Assembly (NCBI GenBank): GCA_017555965.1
Contig: JAFZFH010000001.1
Span: 1-64,000, forward strand
From: Bacteroidales bacterium
GTDB taxonomy: Bacteria; Bacteroidota; Bacteroidia; Bacteroidales; UBA932
DNA: 64,000 nt
Direction: 5' to 3'
Position numbers and translations under genes: made by a program
Shown: positions 50,165 through 58,846 of the stretch, piece by piece
How positions within the stretch are numbered: position 1 is the first letter of the stretch
Layout: each line of letters begins with the position of its first letter
Notes under the pieces: generated by a model
Database searches by the model: none
What the model was told of the DNA's origin: nothing
The model's input: only the letters and a program-made list of their open reading frames with translations

Positions 50165-50198
50165 AAATCCCTACAAAGATACAACTTTATAGGGATTT
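50165..50198 (-). terminator. dnaA terminator containing the pepD -7 box
   Basis: AAATCCCTA (50165-50173) and TAGGGATTT (50190-50198) form a perfect 9-bp stem followed on the minus strand by GTCTTTTTG, 5 bp after the dnaA stop. The 16-base loop contains TATCTTTG (50174-50181), a full -7 consensus for pepD. Confidence 0.8.
50174..50181 (-). promoter_or_regulatory. -7 box of pepD
   Basis: TATCTTTG on the minus strand, with ATTG 18 bp further upstream as -33. It sits in the loop of the dnaA terminator hairpin; the leader to the pepD ATG is about 35 bases. Confidence 0.7.
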
Positions 50199-50202
50199 TC
50201 AA

Positions 50203-51624
50203 TTATCTTCTTACAGGTACCAGAATCTTTTCGATATCTGTAACATATTGCTTGAATGTCTTGTCTGTCGCCATCAAGTCTCCGACAGTGGTGCATGCAT
50301 GAAGAACGGTCGCATGGTCCTTTCCTCCAATCTCGGCACCGATGGTAGAAAGCGAGCAGTTTATGAGATTTCGCGACATATACATCGCAATCTGTCTTGC
50401 CTGGACAATCTGACGCTTTCTGGTCTTTGACAAGAGGTCGTCACGGGTGATGTTGAAATAGTCACATACAACCTTCTGAACCTTGTCGATTGTCACATCA
50501 GTCTGCTGCTCACCGACAATCTTGTCAGTAATCTGCTCAGCAAGCTCGATCGTAATCTCCTTGTGTGCCAATGTTGCATTCGCAATCAGAGAGATAAGCG
50601 CACCTTCAAGCTCACGGAAGTTAGACTTGATGCGTGTCGCGAGGAAATCAAGAACCTCATCGCTGAGTCTGACACCTTCTCTGAAGGCTCTTGCCTTAAG
50701 CATTGTAAGTCTTGTGGCGAAATCTGGCTTCTGCAATTCTACAGAGAGACCCCATTTCAGACGAGACAAAAGTCTTTCCTCAAAATTCTCAAGATCAACA
50801 GGTGCTCTGTCAGAAGTGAAGATCAGCTGCTTTCCTGACTGATGGAGGTGGTTGAAGATGTTGAAGAATGCGTTCTGTGTGCTCTGACCCATAAGATCCT
50901 GGATATCATCTACGATGAGAACATCCATCTTCATATAGAATGCAAGGAAGTCAGTAAGTTTGTTCTTGACATTGACTGCATCCATATACTGAGTCTTGAA
51001 CCTGTTCGCTGGAACATAAAGAACTACAAGCTCCGGATATTTCTTCTTGATCTCGATACCGATTGCCTGAGCAAGGTGGGTTTTTCCGAGACCTGGACCT
51101 CCGAAGAGGAAAAGAGGGTTGAAAGCAGTCTTACCAGGGGCCGCTGAAATGCTTTCACCTGCTGTGAATCCCATCTTATTGCACTCACCTACGATGAGGT
51201 TCTCGAAACAATAAATCGGATTGAGCTGAGGATTTACCTGCACTCTCTGGATTCCAGGGAAAACAAACGGTCCCGGGTTGCCTGCTGCCGTAAATGTCGG
51301 AACATTCATCGGCTTGTTTACAGGCGTATTCCCATGAGCTCCCGGATAAACAAGTGGAGACTGTTTCTGAACAGGAGTCACGAGATAGACCAGTTTCGCT
51401 CCTACACCAAGCTCCTTCTTAAGCGACGCCTTGAGGATATCAAGATATGCGCCCTCAAGATACTCACGGAAGAACTCGGATGGAACCTCGACCGTCAAAG
51501 TAGACTCGACCAATGATACAGGCTTGACCGGCCTGAACCACAGGTTGAACTGCTTTGGATCAATGTTCTGCTGAATGAAGTTCAGGCAGTTGTTCCAAAC
51601 AAGTATGTGTCTTTCGTTAGTCAT
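50203..51624 (-). CDS. dnaA: Chromosomal replication initiator DnaA
   Basis: A 473-residue initiator that opens the chromosomal origin. N-terminal domain I is seen (CLNFIQQNIDPKQFNLWFRP), then AAA+ domain III with GGPGLGKTHLAQAIG (about 177) and VLIVDDIQDLMG, and domain IV with the DNA-binding signature GGKDHATVLHACTTVGDL. Length is typical. The upstream gap (51625-51896) is AT-rich and has no consensus DnaA box. Confidence 0.97.
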   Translation of the reverse strand: MTNERHILVWNNCLNFIQQNIDPKQFNLWFRPVKPVSLVESTLTVEVPSEFFREYLEGAYLDILKASLKKELGVGAKLVYLVTPVQKQSPLVYPGAHGNTPVNKPMNVPTFTAAGNPGPFVFPGIQRVQVNPQLNPIYCFENLIVGECNKMGFTAGESISAAPGKTAFNPLFLFGGPGLGKTHLAQAIGIEIKKKYPELVVLYVPANRFKTQYMDAVNVKNKLTDFLAFYMKMDVLIVDDIQDLMGQSTQNAFFNIFNHLHQSGKQLIFTSDRAPVDLENFEERLLSRLKWGLSVELQKPDFATRLTMLKARAFREGVRLSDEVLDFLATRIKSNFRELEGALISLIANATLAHKEITIELAEQITDKIVGEQQTDVTIDKVQKVVCDYFNITRDDLLSKTRKRQIVQARQIAMYMSRNLINCSLSTIGAEIGGKDHATVLHACTTVGDLMATDKTFKQYVTDIEKILVPVRR

Positions 51625-51896
51625 GTATAAGGGGTGATGTAAGATTTAGACCCATTTATCAAATGGTTCTGCAAAGATGAGGAAAAAAAAGTAATAAAAA
51701 AGAAAAATTTCTCTTGCAAATAAATTTTATTTTACATTCCCTACAAGATTTTGACGGATCTTGCAAGATTTTCTAATAACCTGAATATCAGCTATTTACA
51801 AAACCTAATTTTAGCTAATTGCCTAGTTTTCTAGCAACTTACAATTTATAAGTTTTATAAACTGGAGATTTTAAGGCATGCCTTATATACAACTCC
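51625..51896. promoter_or_regulatory. AT-rich intergenic region upstream of dnaA
   Basis: About 270 bp without a gene. It holds two ACAAGATTTT/GCAAGATTTT repeats (about 51744 and 51767), runs of A and T, and a 14-bp perfect palindrome TAAGGCATGCCTTA (51872-51885), 12 bp after the mce stop. No TTATCCACA box is seen, so I do not call it an origin. It must contain the dnaA promoter. Confidence 0.5.
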
Positions 51897-52799
51897 CTAG
51901 AATACAGATATTTTGATATATTTCTTAGGATTTTCCTGAATTTTGCGGATTAAGGTATCAACATCATTCAAAAGTGAGTCAACTGAGTCATATACAGAAT
52001 CATCCGTAAGCAGACGACCGATTGTACCATCTGGATCGTTGATATTTTTGAGAAGGACATTGAATGAATTCACCACAGACTGAAGATCCTCGCCGCTTAT
52101 CTGTGAAACAACTGTTGATACATCAGACATGAGAGTGTCAGCATTGTCAGCAATCGACACGAACTTGTCAGAAAGGACAGCAAGGTTGTTGATAAACTGG
52201 TCGAGTTCGTCAGATTTTCCTTCGAGGCCTGATGCGATGGAGCTGATATCAGCCATTGTCCTCTCGATATGAGCGAGAGTTCTTGAAATATTGCCGTCTG
52301 CAAGAATACGATTCACCGCAGACACGGTCACATTCAGACTGTCCAAAGTCTTTCCAACCTTATCCATAAGCGGAGCCACACCGGCAGCAAGTCCGTCGAG
52401 AAGTCCTGCCTCATATGCCGGAACGAGATATCCGCCGTTTTCGACCATCTCGGACGATGTGCCCATATCGATCCTTACACCCTTGGTACCCATGATATCG
52501 ACACCATATATGGTCATCTTCGAATCTGAAGGAATAAGGAATTCCTTCATTACCGAGCATGTCACCGTGAAATCACCCGAAGCAGAATCATATCGGACGT
52601 CTGTGACTTTTCCTGCCTTATATCCTTTAATATATACAGCAGCAGACGGAACAAGTCCGTCAACCTGGGAATATACGGCAGAAACCTCCACTTCCCTATT
52701 GAAGATATCCTTACCTCTGAGATAATTTATAAGAAAGAAAGATGCTGTAAGAATGATCACTACAAATATACCGATCTTGAACTCCTTGCTGAATGTCAT
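51897..52799 (-). CDS. MCE-family (MlaD-like) lipid transport protein
   Basis: A 300-residue protein with one N-terminal membrane segment (IGIFVVIILTASFFLINYL, about 8-26), then an MCE domain (about 37-115: VSAVYSQVDGLVPSAAVYIKG) and a long helical C-terminal region (about 130-300). It is MlaD-like and carries phospholipids between membranes, presumably with an MlaE/MlaF ABC system elsewhere. It lies 9 bp after the amidase gene, a common pairing in the phylum. Confidence 0.9.
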   Translation of the reverse strand: MTFSKEFKIGIFVVIILTASFFLINYLRGKDIFNREVEVSAVYSQVDGLVPSAAVYIKGYKAGKVTDVRYDSASGDFTVTCSVMKEFLIPSDSKMTIYGVDIMGTKGVRIDMGTSSEMVENGGYLVPAYEAGLLDGLAAGVAPLMDKVGKTLDSLNVTVSAVNRILADGNISRTLAHIERTMADISSIASGLEGKSDELDQFINNLAVLSDKFVSIADNADTLMSDVSTVVSQISGEDLQSVVNSFNVLLKNINDPDGTIGRLLTDDSVYDSVDSLLNDVDTLIRKIQENPKKYIKISVF

Positions 52800-52808
52800 A
52801 TTTAACTG

Positions 52809-53996
52809 CTACTTTATACGTGAAATATCATTACCATCGACCTTTACGAGGAAGGCATCCGGGAATTTCTTCCTTACAGATGCAAGCTGCGCCTTAGCAT
52901 CATCAAGGCTGTCTGACCAGGCCGCTACATATTTATATATCTTGCCTCCATCCGCCGGAGCGACAATTTCTACTGTAAGTCCCTTCAATGCAGGATCCTT
53001 GGCATCAAGCTTTCTGCCAAGACCCATGATCTGGACACCATAATGCACCCCTGTCGGAACTGTTGTCTTCTTCACCTCAGATGCTTTCTCTGCAGGCGCA
53101 GGCTTTGTTTCAGCAGGCTTTGTCTCAGGTGCAGGTGCACTGAGAATCGGCTCTGAAACCACATTTACGCTGGCGTCGTACTTTGTCTTATAATTGCAGA
53201 GCGAATTGAAGATGCTCTGAGCTATCTTTTCCTGACCATCTTCAGTACTCAAGATTGCATAATCGGCAGAATTCGAAATGAATCCGATCTCAAGAAGAGC
53301 CGAAGGCATATTAGTAGCCCAAAGGAGATAGAACACATCCTGGTGGATACCTGTGTGACTGCTCACTCTATAAGGCGCCTTACGGATATATGAGTCATAT
53401 TCTGCTGCAAACATAAGGCTGTTCTCATAATTCGCCATCCAAAGAAGGTTGCTGCTGATCACTGACTCGGCAGACTCCGGATTGAAATCCTGGTAACTTG
53501 TCTTATAGTCATCCTCGAGGAGCATAACTGAATTCTCTCGCTGAGCTACAGACTGACTCTTCTCAAAATAATTGCTGGTATTTTTGGGATTTCTAGTAGA
53601 CTTCGGACCAAGAATCCATGCAGAGGCACCATATGCCTTGGTATTCTCTGCTGAATTGCAATGTATGGAAATGAACAGGTCAGCCTTGTTGCGCTTTGCA
53701 ATATCGGCTCTTTCCTTGAGCTCCACAAACACATCTGTACTACGCGTATATACGACCTTTACATCGGGATATGCCGCCTTGATCTTATCTCCAAGCTTTT
53801 TCGACACAGACAGCACAATGTGCTTTTCATCAGTCTTCCTGGTCTTTCCAAGCGCACCAGGGTCCTTTCCGCCATGGCCGGGATCGATGACCACAGTCCT
53901 GAGGCCCAGATCATTTACAGTATTCTGGCCCGAAACATGAATGGAGCAGGTAATAGTAACGACAAACAGTAAAAAGATATGTAATATACGTCTCAA
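52809..53996 (-). CDS. N-acetylmuramoyl-L-alanine amidase with SPOR-like end
   Basis: A 395-residue cell-wall amidase of the Amidase_3 type: signal RRILHIFLLFVVTITCSIHV, then VVIDPGHGGKDPGALG with the zinc His, the LFISIHCNSAENTKAYG segment and LLEIGFISNSADY. A Pro/Lys/Ala-rich linker (about 300-325) leads to a SPOR-like domain (HYGVQIMGLGRKLD...). No ATG precedes the signal, so a TTG at 53996 is the likely start; its bases also adjoin the -33 of lptD. Confidence 0.88.
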   Translation of the reverse strand: MRRILHIFLLFVVTITCSIHVSGQNTVNDLGLRTVVIDPGHGGKDPGALGKTRKTDEKHIVLSVSKKLGDKIKAAYPDVKVVYTRSTDVFVELKERADIAKRNKADLFISIHCNSAENTKAYGASAWILGPKSTRNPKNTSNYFEKSQSVAQRENSVMLLEDDYKTSYQDFNPESAESVISSNLLWMANYENSLMFAAEYDSYIRKAPYRVSSHTGIHQDVFYLLWATNMPSALLEIGFISNSADYAILSTEDGQEKIAQSIFNSLCNYKTKYDASVNVVSEPILSAPAPETKPAETKPAPAEKASEVKKTTVPTGVHYGVQIMGLGRKLDAKDPALKGLTVEIVAPADGGKIYKYVAAWSDSLDDAKAQLASVRKKFPDAFLVKVDGNDISRIK

Positions 53997-54028
53997 TTTG
54001 GTAATGATTGAAATTAGTCTTAAATTTG
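53997..54028 (+). promoter_or_regulatory. Promoter of the lptD-like gene
   Basis: TTTG (53997-54000), a 20-bp spacer and TAAATTTG (54021-54028) match the consensus exactly. The -33 directly abuts the amidase start codon on the other strand. Confidence 0.8.
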
Positions 54029-54035
54029 CGAGTTG

Positions 54036-54043
54036 CAAAAATA
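54036..54043 (-). promoter_or_regulatory. -7 box of the amidase gene
   Basis: TATTTTTG on the minus strand. The transcription start would be near 54030, so the in-frame TTG at 54047 is excluded and the start at 53996 gains support. Leader about 33 bases. Confidence 0.6.
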
Positions 54044-54085
54044 GCAATTTTATTGCAAAGCAAGAAAAGAAGCAGATTATAATTG

Positions 54086-56800
54086 ATGGCCATATATAAT
54101 AAGGTAATATCTCACGGGTGGATTTTAAGACTCAGCATCATTATCATGATGGTGCTGTCTTTTGCATCGTATCCGGCCATGTCACAGAATCTGCAGGAAT
54201 TATCTGACACGCTTATCAGAACAGATGCACCCAGGCCAGTGGCTGACACCATACCTAAAACAGACACTGCGGGACTTCAGAAGAAGAGTTCCCTTGAGGT
54301 GCCTGCGTTCACTGCAGCAAAGGACTCGATCATAGAAGACTTCAGCAACGGCAAAAGAATTATTTATTATTACGGAGATGTATCCGTAACCTATGGCAAT
54401 CTGAAACTTTCTGCCGACTACATGGAATATGACCTGAACACCGGAACACTCTTCGCAAGAGGAACAAAGGACACGACCGGAGTGATAACAGGAAAGCCGG
54501 TAATGGAAGAAGGCGGAAAGTCATACACAATGGAGGAGGTCAGATACAACTTCAACACAAGGAAGGCGCGTATCACCAACATGCTGACACAGGAACAGGA
54601 CGGTATCCTGCATGGCAAGAACATCAAGATGCTTCCTGACAATTCAATCAACATCACAAACGGAAGATACACCGTATGTGACTGTGAGGAGCCACATTAC
54701 TTCCTTCACCTGACAGCTGCGAAAGTAATGACAAAACCATCGCAGAAGACCGTATTCGGTCCTGCATGGCCGGTTATCGAAGGCGTGCCTATGTTCCCTG
54801 TAGTACTTCCGTTCGGATTCATCCCTAAACGTCCGGACAGAGCGACAGGTATCCTCTTCCCTACTTTCGGTGAAGAGGCATCACGAGGATTCTACCTCAG
54901 GGACCTTGGCATGTACTTCGTATTGGGAGATTACTTCGACATTGCACTTACCGGAGACATCTACACCCTTGGTTCGTGGGCGCTCGACCTGAACTCCAGA
55001 TATAAGGTCAACTACAAGTTCAACGGTAGCTTCGCTTTGACCTACTCTAACGACCAGACCGGTGAGAAAGGAAGTTCAGACTTCTTCCAGACACGAAACT
55101 TTGCAGTAAGGTGGAACCACTCCCAGGACTCAAAGGCCAGACCTGGAACAACATTTTCGGCTTCAGTAAACTTCTCCAGCCCTTCGAACAACAAGTACAA
55201 CGCAAACAACGTACAGCAGGCTCTGCAGAACCAGATCTCGTCATCGATCTCGTTCTCGAAGAACTGGAACGGAAAGATGAACCTTTCCATCAATGCCCTT
55301 CACAGTCAGAACTCACGAGACAGTTCATATACATTCACATTGCCTAACGTGACCTTCTCCGTAAACAGGTTCTATCCTTTCAAGCAGAAGAACAGGGTCG
55401 GTAAGGAAAAGTGGTACGAGAAGTTCTCTCTCGGATACAACACATCTCTCCAGAACAAGATCAGCTTCAAGGCATCTGAATTCGGAGAACCCGGACTTCT
55501 TGACAAGTTCCAGAACGGAATGACCCATAGTTTCCAGATCGGTCTTCCGAACTTCACCGCATTCAAATACATAAACGTCACCCCTGGTATCCAGTACGGA
55601 ATGAACTGGTTCTTCCGAAAGACGGAAAAGGAATACAATCCTGAAACCGGAAGGGTGGAAGACATAAAAGGAAAAGCGTTCGGCACGTTCGGTGCCACAC
55701 AGACATATTCCGGAAGCATATCCATGAGTACCCGACTCTACGGTATGTTCAACTTCGGAAAACACAGGAAAGTACAGGCTATCCGACATGTGGTATCCCC
55801 TTCTGTTTCAGCGTCATTCAGTCCTGAAAAGGGAACATACTTCAACGGATGGCGTACCCTTACATACACTGACAAGAACGGTCAGGTCAAGACACAGGAC
55901 TACAACATCTATGCAGGACAGTCAGGCTCTGTTCCAAGTAAGGGAAAAAGTGCCACAATGAGTTTGACCTTAGGCAATAACTTCGAGGCAAAGGTGCGTG
56001 ACCTCAGAGATACCACCGGAACCGGTTCGAAGAAGGTGAAGCTTATCGACAACCTTAACCTTTCGACAAGCTACAACTTCCTTGCAGACTCACTTAAGAT
56101 GAACAACGTGGGTGTTACAATGAACACCTCCATATTCAAGAAGCTGGGTATCAATGCGAACATGAACTTCGACCCTTATGCGATGATTGTCGACAAGAAC
56201 AATCCGAGCGGACGAAAGATCAACAGATTTGCCATCCAGGAAGGTCAGGGACTTCTTCGTCTTACAAATGCCAGCCTGTCAATGTCATACTCGCTTTCCG
56301 GAGATGGAAAGTCTAAAGGAGACGATGGCACAAAAGGCTCCGGAGCAGGGTCCGGTGCCAACGCCTCTTACCAGAGAATCTACTATCACCCTATCACAGG
56401 TGAATACATTCCTGGCGGATGGGTGTATTATATGAATTCAAATGCTCCATGGTCGATAAACATGAGTTACAGCTTCAACTACAGCAAGGCATATCAGTAC
56501 TCAAACGGCCAGAAGATTACAAAACATAATTTCACACAGACTGTAAACCTGAGTGGCCAGATCAAGCTCACTCCGCGAATGTCCCTTAACATGTCATCCG
56601 GTTTTGACCTTATGGCCATGAAGCTTACCACCACGCAGCTCAGTGCTTCATACGACCTGCACTGCTTCAACATCAACGTCTCTTGGATTCCAACGGGACA
56701 GTGGCAGTCGTGGAGCTTCAGAATTGCAGCCAATGCAGCCGCATTGGCAGACCTTTTGCAATTCAAGAAGAGCAGCAGTTTCTGGGACAATTCGTATTAA
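54086..56800 (+). CDS. LptD-like LPS-assembly outer-membrane protein
   Basis: A 904-residue outer-membrane protein. After the signal (ILRLSIIIMMVLSFASYPAM) comes an OstA/LptA-like domain: IIYYYGDVSVTYGNLKLSADY, MEYDLNTGTLFARGT and the KPVMEEGGKSYTMEEVRYNF repeats (about 90-210). Then VCDCEEPHYFLHLTAAKVMT and PVVLPFGFIPKRPDRATGIL begin a 26-strand-type barrel. It ends SSFWDNSY. The family of Bacteroidota 'putative LPS assembly protein LptD' has this layout. Divergent from the amidase. Confidence 0.88.
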   Translation: MAIYNKVISHGWILRLSIIIMMVLSFASYPAMSQNLQELSDTLIRTDAPRPVADTIPKTDTAGLQKKSSLEVPAFTAAKDSIIEDFSNGKRIIYYYGDVSVTYGNLKLSADYMEYDLNTGTLFARGTKDTTGVITGKPVMEEGGKSYTMEEVRYNFNTRKARITNMLTQEQDGILHGKNIKMLPDNSINITNGRYTVCDCEEPHYFLHLTAAKVMTKPSQKTVFGPAWPVIEGVPMFPVVLPFGFIPKRPDRATGILFPTFGEEASRGFYLRDLGMYFVLGDYFDIALTGDIYTLGSWALDLNSRYKVNYKFNGSFALTYSNDQTGEKGSSDFFQTRNFAVRWNHSQDSKARPGTTFSASVNFSSPSNNKYNANNVQQALQNQISSSISFSKNWNGKMNLSINALHSQNSRDSSYTFTLPNVTFSVNRFYPFKQKNRVGKEKWYEKFSLGYNTSLQNKISFKASEFGEPGLLDKFQNGMTHSFQIGLPNFTAFKYINVTPGIQYGMNWFFRKTEKEYNPETGRVEDIKGKAFGTFGATQTYSGSISMSTRLYGMFNFGKHRKVQAIRHVVSPSVSASFSPEKGTYFNGWRTLTYTDKNGQVKTQDYNIYAGQSGSVPSKGKSATMSLTLGNNFEAKVRDLRDTTGTGSKKVKLIDNLNLSTSYNFLADSLKMNNVGVTMNTSIFKKLGINANMNFDPYAMIVDKNNPSGRKINRFAIQEGQGLLRLTNASLSMSYSLSGDGKSKGDDGTKGSGAGSGANASYQRIYYHPITGEYIPGGWVYYMNSNAPWSINMSYSFNYSKAYQYSNGQKITKHNFTQTVNLSGQIKLTPRMSLNMSSGFDLMAMKLTTTQLSASYDLHCFNINVSWIPTGQWQSWSFRIAANAAALADLLQFKKSSSFWDNSY

Positions 56801-56802
56801 TA

Positions 56803-56837
56803 AAAAGGACGGATAGATTGCCCTTCCGTTTTTTTTT
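56803..56837 (+). terminator. Terminator of the lptD-like gene
   Basis: ACGGA (56809-56813) and TCCGT (56825-56829), extended by A-T and G-T pairs to a stem of about nine, then a T9 run. The rho -7 box follows only 3 bp after the T run. Confidence 0.7.
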
Positions 56838-56847
56838 GTTAACTTTG
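56818..56847 (+). promoter_or_regulatory. Promoter of rho
   Basis: TTG (56818-56820), 19-bp spacer and TAACTTTG (56840-56847). The -33 lies in the loop of the upstream terminator. The leader to the ATG at 56907 is about 55 bases. Confidence 0.65.
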
Positions 56848-56906
56848 TGTCTCCTAAGTCACAAGGATGTCCCTTTGACTAAAAAAATCACTTATTAATA
56901 TTGTTT

Positions 56907-58772
56907 ATGCATAAGATTTTTGAACTGAGAGATATGGGTATGGAGGAACTCCATGCACTTGCCTCAGAACTCAACATCAAGGGTTTCAAAAAAATGGAGA
57001 AAGATGATCTTGTCTATGCAATTCTTGACGAAGAAGCAAGACATAATGCTCACAACGCTCCGGAAAAGCCTGCCAAGCCTAAGAGAGGTCGTCCTAAGAA
57101 AGGTGAAGCAAAGGCCGAGAAACCTGTAGAATCTCTTAAAGAAGAGAAGGTAGAGGCGAAGGCTGAGGTGAAAGTAAAGGCTGAAAAAGCAGAGAAGAAG
57201 GTAGAGAAGAAAGCAGAGGCGAAAGAAGAGGTTGTTGAGAACAAAAAGCAGCCAAAGAAACGCAATCGCAAAGCTAAGGGCAACGAGCCTAAGAATGCTG
57301 ACGTAAATGTTACTGAAGAAGTTCAGGAACAGGTTCAGCAGCCTGTAGAGCCTGTTGTTGTGGCTGAAGCGGCAGCTGAACCTAAAAAAGAGGCAAAAGC
57401 TGAAAACAAGCAGCCAAAGCAGAAGCGAAACAGAATCAAGCAACATCATAACCAACACAATAACCAGCCTGAAGTCGTAGAGGCAGAGGCAGAAGTTGAA
57501 GTAGAGGAGGTAAAGGAAACAGCTGAGCCAAAGGCAGAAAAACCTCAGGAAAAGCAACCTAAACAGCAGCACAACCAACAGAACGGCCAAAAGAACAATC
57601 ACAAGGAAAAACAGCAGCAGGAGAAAGCTGAACCTGTTGTGGAGTTTGAAGGTGTGGTTGAAGCGACTGGAGTTCTTGAGATCATGCCTGACGGATACGG
57701 TTTCCTCCGTTCTTCCGACTACAACTATCTGAACTCACCTGACGACATCTATGTATCACAGTACCAGATCAAGCAGCATGCGCTCAAGACAGGTGATACA
57801 GTAACTGGTGAAATCCGTCCTCCTAAGGCAGGAGACAAATATTTCCCACTCGTACGTATCAAGTTCATCAACGGACGTACACCGGAGTTCATCCGTGACC
57901 GCATTCCGTTCGATTTCTTGACACCTCTTTTCCCAGAAGAGAAATTCAATCTTCTCGGAAACGGCCACAACGACATGTCATGCAGAATCGTAGACATGTT
58001 CACCCCTATCGGTAAGGGTCAGAGAGGACTCATCGTAGCGCAGCCTAAGACAGGTAAGACTATGCTCTTGAAGTCTATCGCTAACGCTATCGCAGACAAC
58101 CATCCGGAAGTCTATATGATCGTCCTCCTCATCGACGAGCGTCCTGAAGAGGTAACAGACATGGCAAGAAGCGTAAAGGCAGAAGTTGTCGCATCGACAT
58201 TCGACGAACCTGCTGAGCGCCATGTGAAAGTTGCCAATATGGTCCTCGAAAAGGCCAAGAGAATGGTAGAGTGCGGACATGACGTTGTCATCCTCCTCGA
58301 CTCCATCACCCGTCTCGCAAGAGCCTACAACACAGTGCAGCCTGCATCCGGAAAAGTCCTCTCAGGAGGTGTCGATGCAAATGCGCTTCACAAACCGAAG
58401 AGATTCTTCGGAGCGGCACGTAACATTGAGAACGGCGGCTCACTGACAATCCTGGCAACAGCTCTTACAGAGACAGGTTCAAAGATGGATGAGGTGATCT
58501 TTGAGGAATTCAAGGGAACAGGTAACATGGAGCTTCAGCTTGACAGAAGACTTGCAAACAAGCGCATCTTCCCAGCTGTGGACGTTACACTTTCAAGCAC
58601 ACGTCGAGATGATCTCCTTTACTCCCCTGCTCTTGCTAACCGTATCTGGATCATGCGCAAGTTCCTTGCTGATATGAACTGCATAGAAGCCATGGAGCTC
58701 CTCCAGGACCGTATGCGCAAGTACGGAACTAACGACGCACTTCTCCAGAATATGGACAAAGACGATATGTAA
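56907..58772 (+). CDS. rho: Transcription termination factor Rho with disordered insertion
   Basis: A 621-residue Rho. Residues 1-45 are the Rho_N helical domain ([20 protein letters not shown]). Residues about 50-245 are a low-complexity insertion of Lys, Glu, Gln, Ala, Asn and Pro, with no fold. Then come the RNA-binding cold-shock domain ([20 protein letters not shown]) and the ATPase with Walker A AQPKTGKT (about 377-384), Walker [17 protein letters not shown] and the Q-loop [20 protein letters not shown]. Rho in E. coli is 419 residues. In Bacteroides thetaiotaomicron a similar insertion drives phase separation. Confidence 0.97.
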   Translation: MHKIFELRDMGMEELHALASELNIKGFKKMEKDDLVYAILDEEARHNAHNAPEKPAKPKRGRPKKGEAKAEKPVESLKEEKVEAKAEVKVKAEKAEKKVEKKAEAKEEVVENKKQPKKRNRKAKGNEPKNADVNVTEEVQEQVQQPVEPVVVAEAAAEPKKEAKAENKQPKQKRNRIKQHHNQHNNQPEVVEAEAEVEVEEVKETAEPKAEKPQEKQPKQQHNQQNGQKNNHKEKQQQEKAEPVVEFEGVVEATGVLEIMPDGYGFLRSSDYNYLNSPDDIYVSQYQIKQHALKTGDTVTGEIRPPKAGDKYFPLVRIKFINGRTPEFIRDRIPFDFLTPLFPEEKFNLLGNGHNDMSCRIVDMFTPIGKGQRGLIVAQPKTGKTMLLKSIANAIADNHPEVYMIVLLIDERPEEVTDMARSVKAEVVASTFDEPAERHVKVANMVLEKAKRMVECGHDVVILLDSITRLARAYNTVQPASGKVLSGGVDANALHKPKRFFGAARNIENGGSLTILATALTETGSKMDEVIFEEFKGTGNMELQLDRRLANKRIFPAVDVTLSSTRRDDLLYSPALANRIWIMRKFLADMNCIEAMELLQDRMRKYGTNDALLQNMDKDDM

Positions 58773-58795
58773 ATCTACACTACAATTACAAAAAC

Positions 58796-58821
58796 AGCCA
58801 CGCTCTTTACAGAACGTGGCT
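58796..58821. terminator. Bidirectional terminator between rho and GH31 gene
   Basis: AGCCACG (58796-58802) and CGTGGCT (58815-58821), with A-runs on the left and T-rich sequence on the right. Confidence 0.8.
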
Positions 58822-58846
58822 ATTTTATTACTTGCAAATCAAGCAG

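Noticed and set aside
51625-51896. Chromosomal origin next to dnaA
   Set aside because: AT-rich, but no consensus DnaA boxes or 13-mer array; oriC is often not next to dnaA in this phylum.
56964-57602. A 212-codon minus-strand frame opposite the Rho insertion
   Set aside because: A Leu/Phe-rich reading is the expected reverse of Lys/Glu/Gln codons; no start context or domain.
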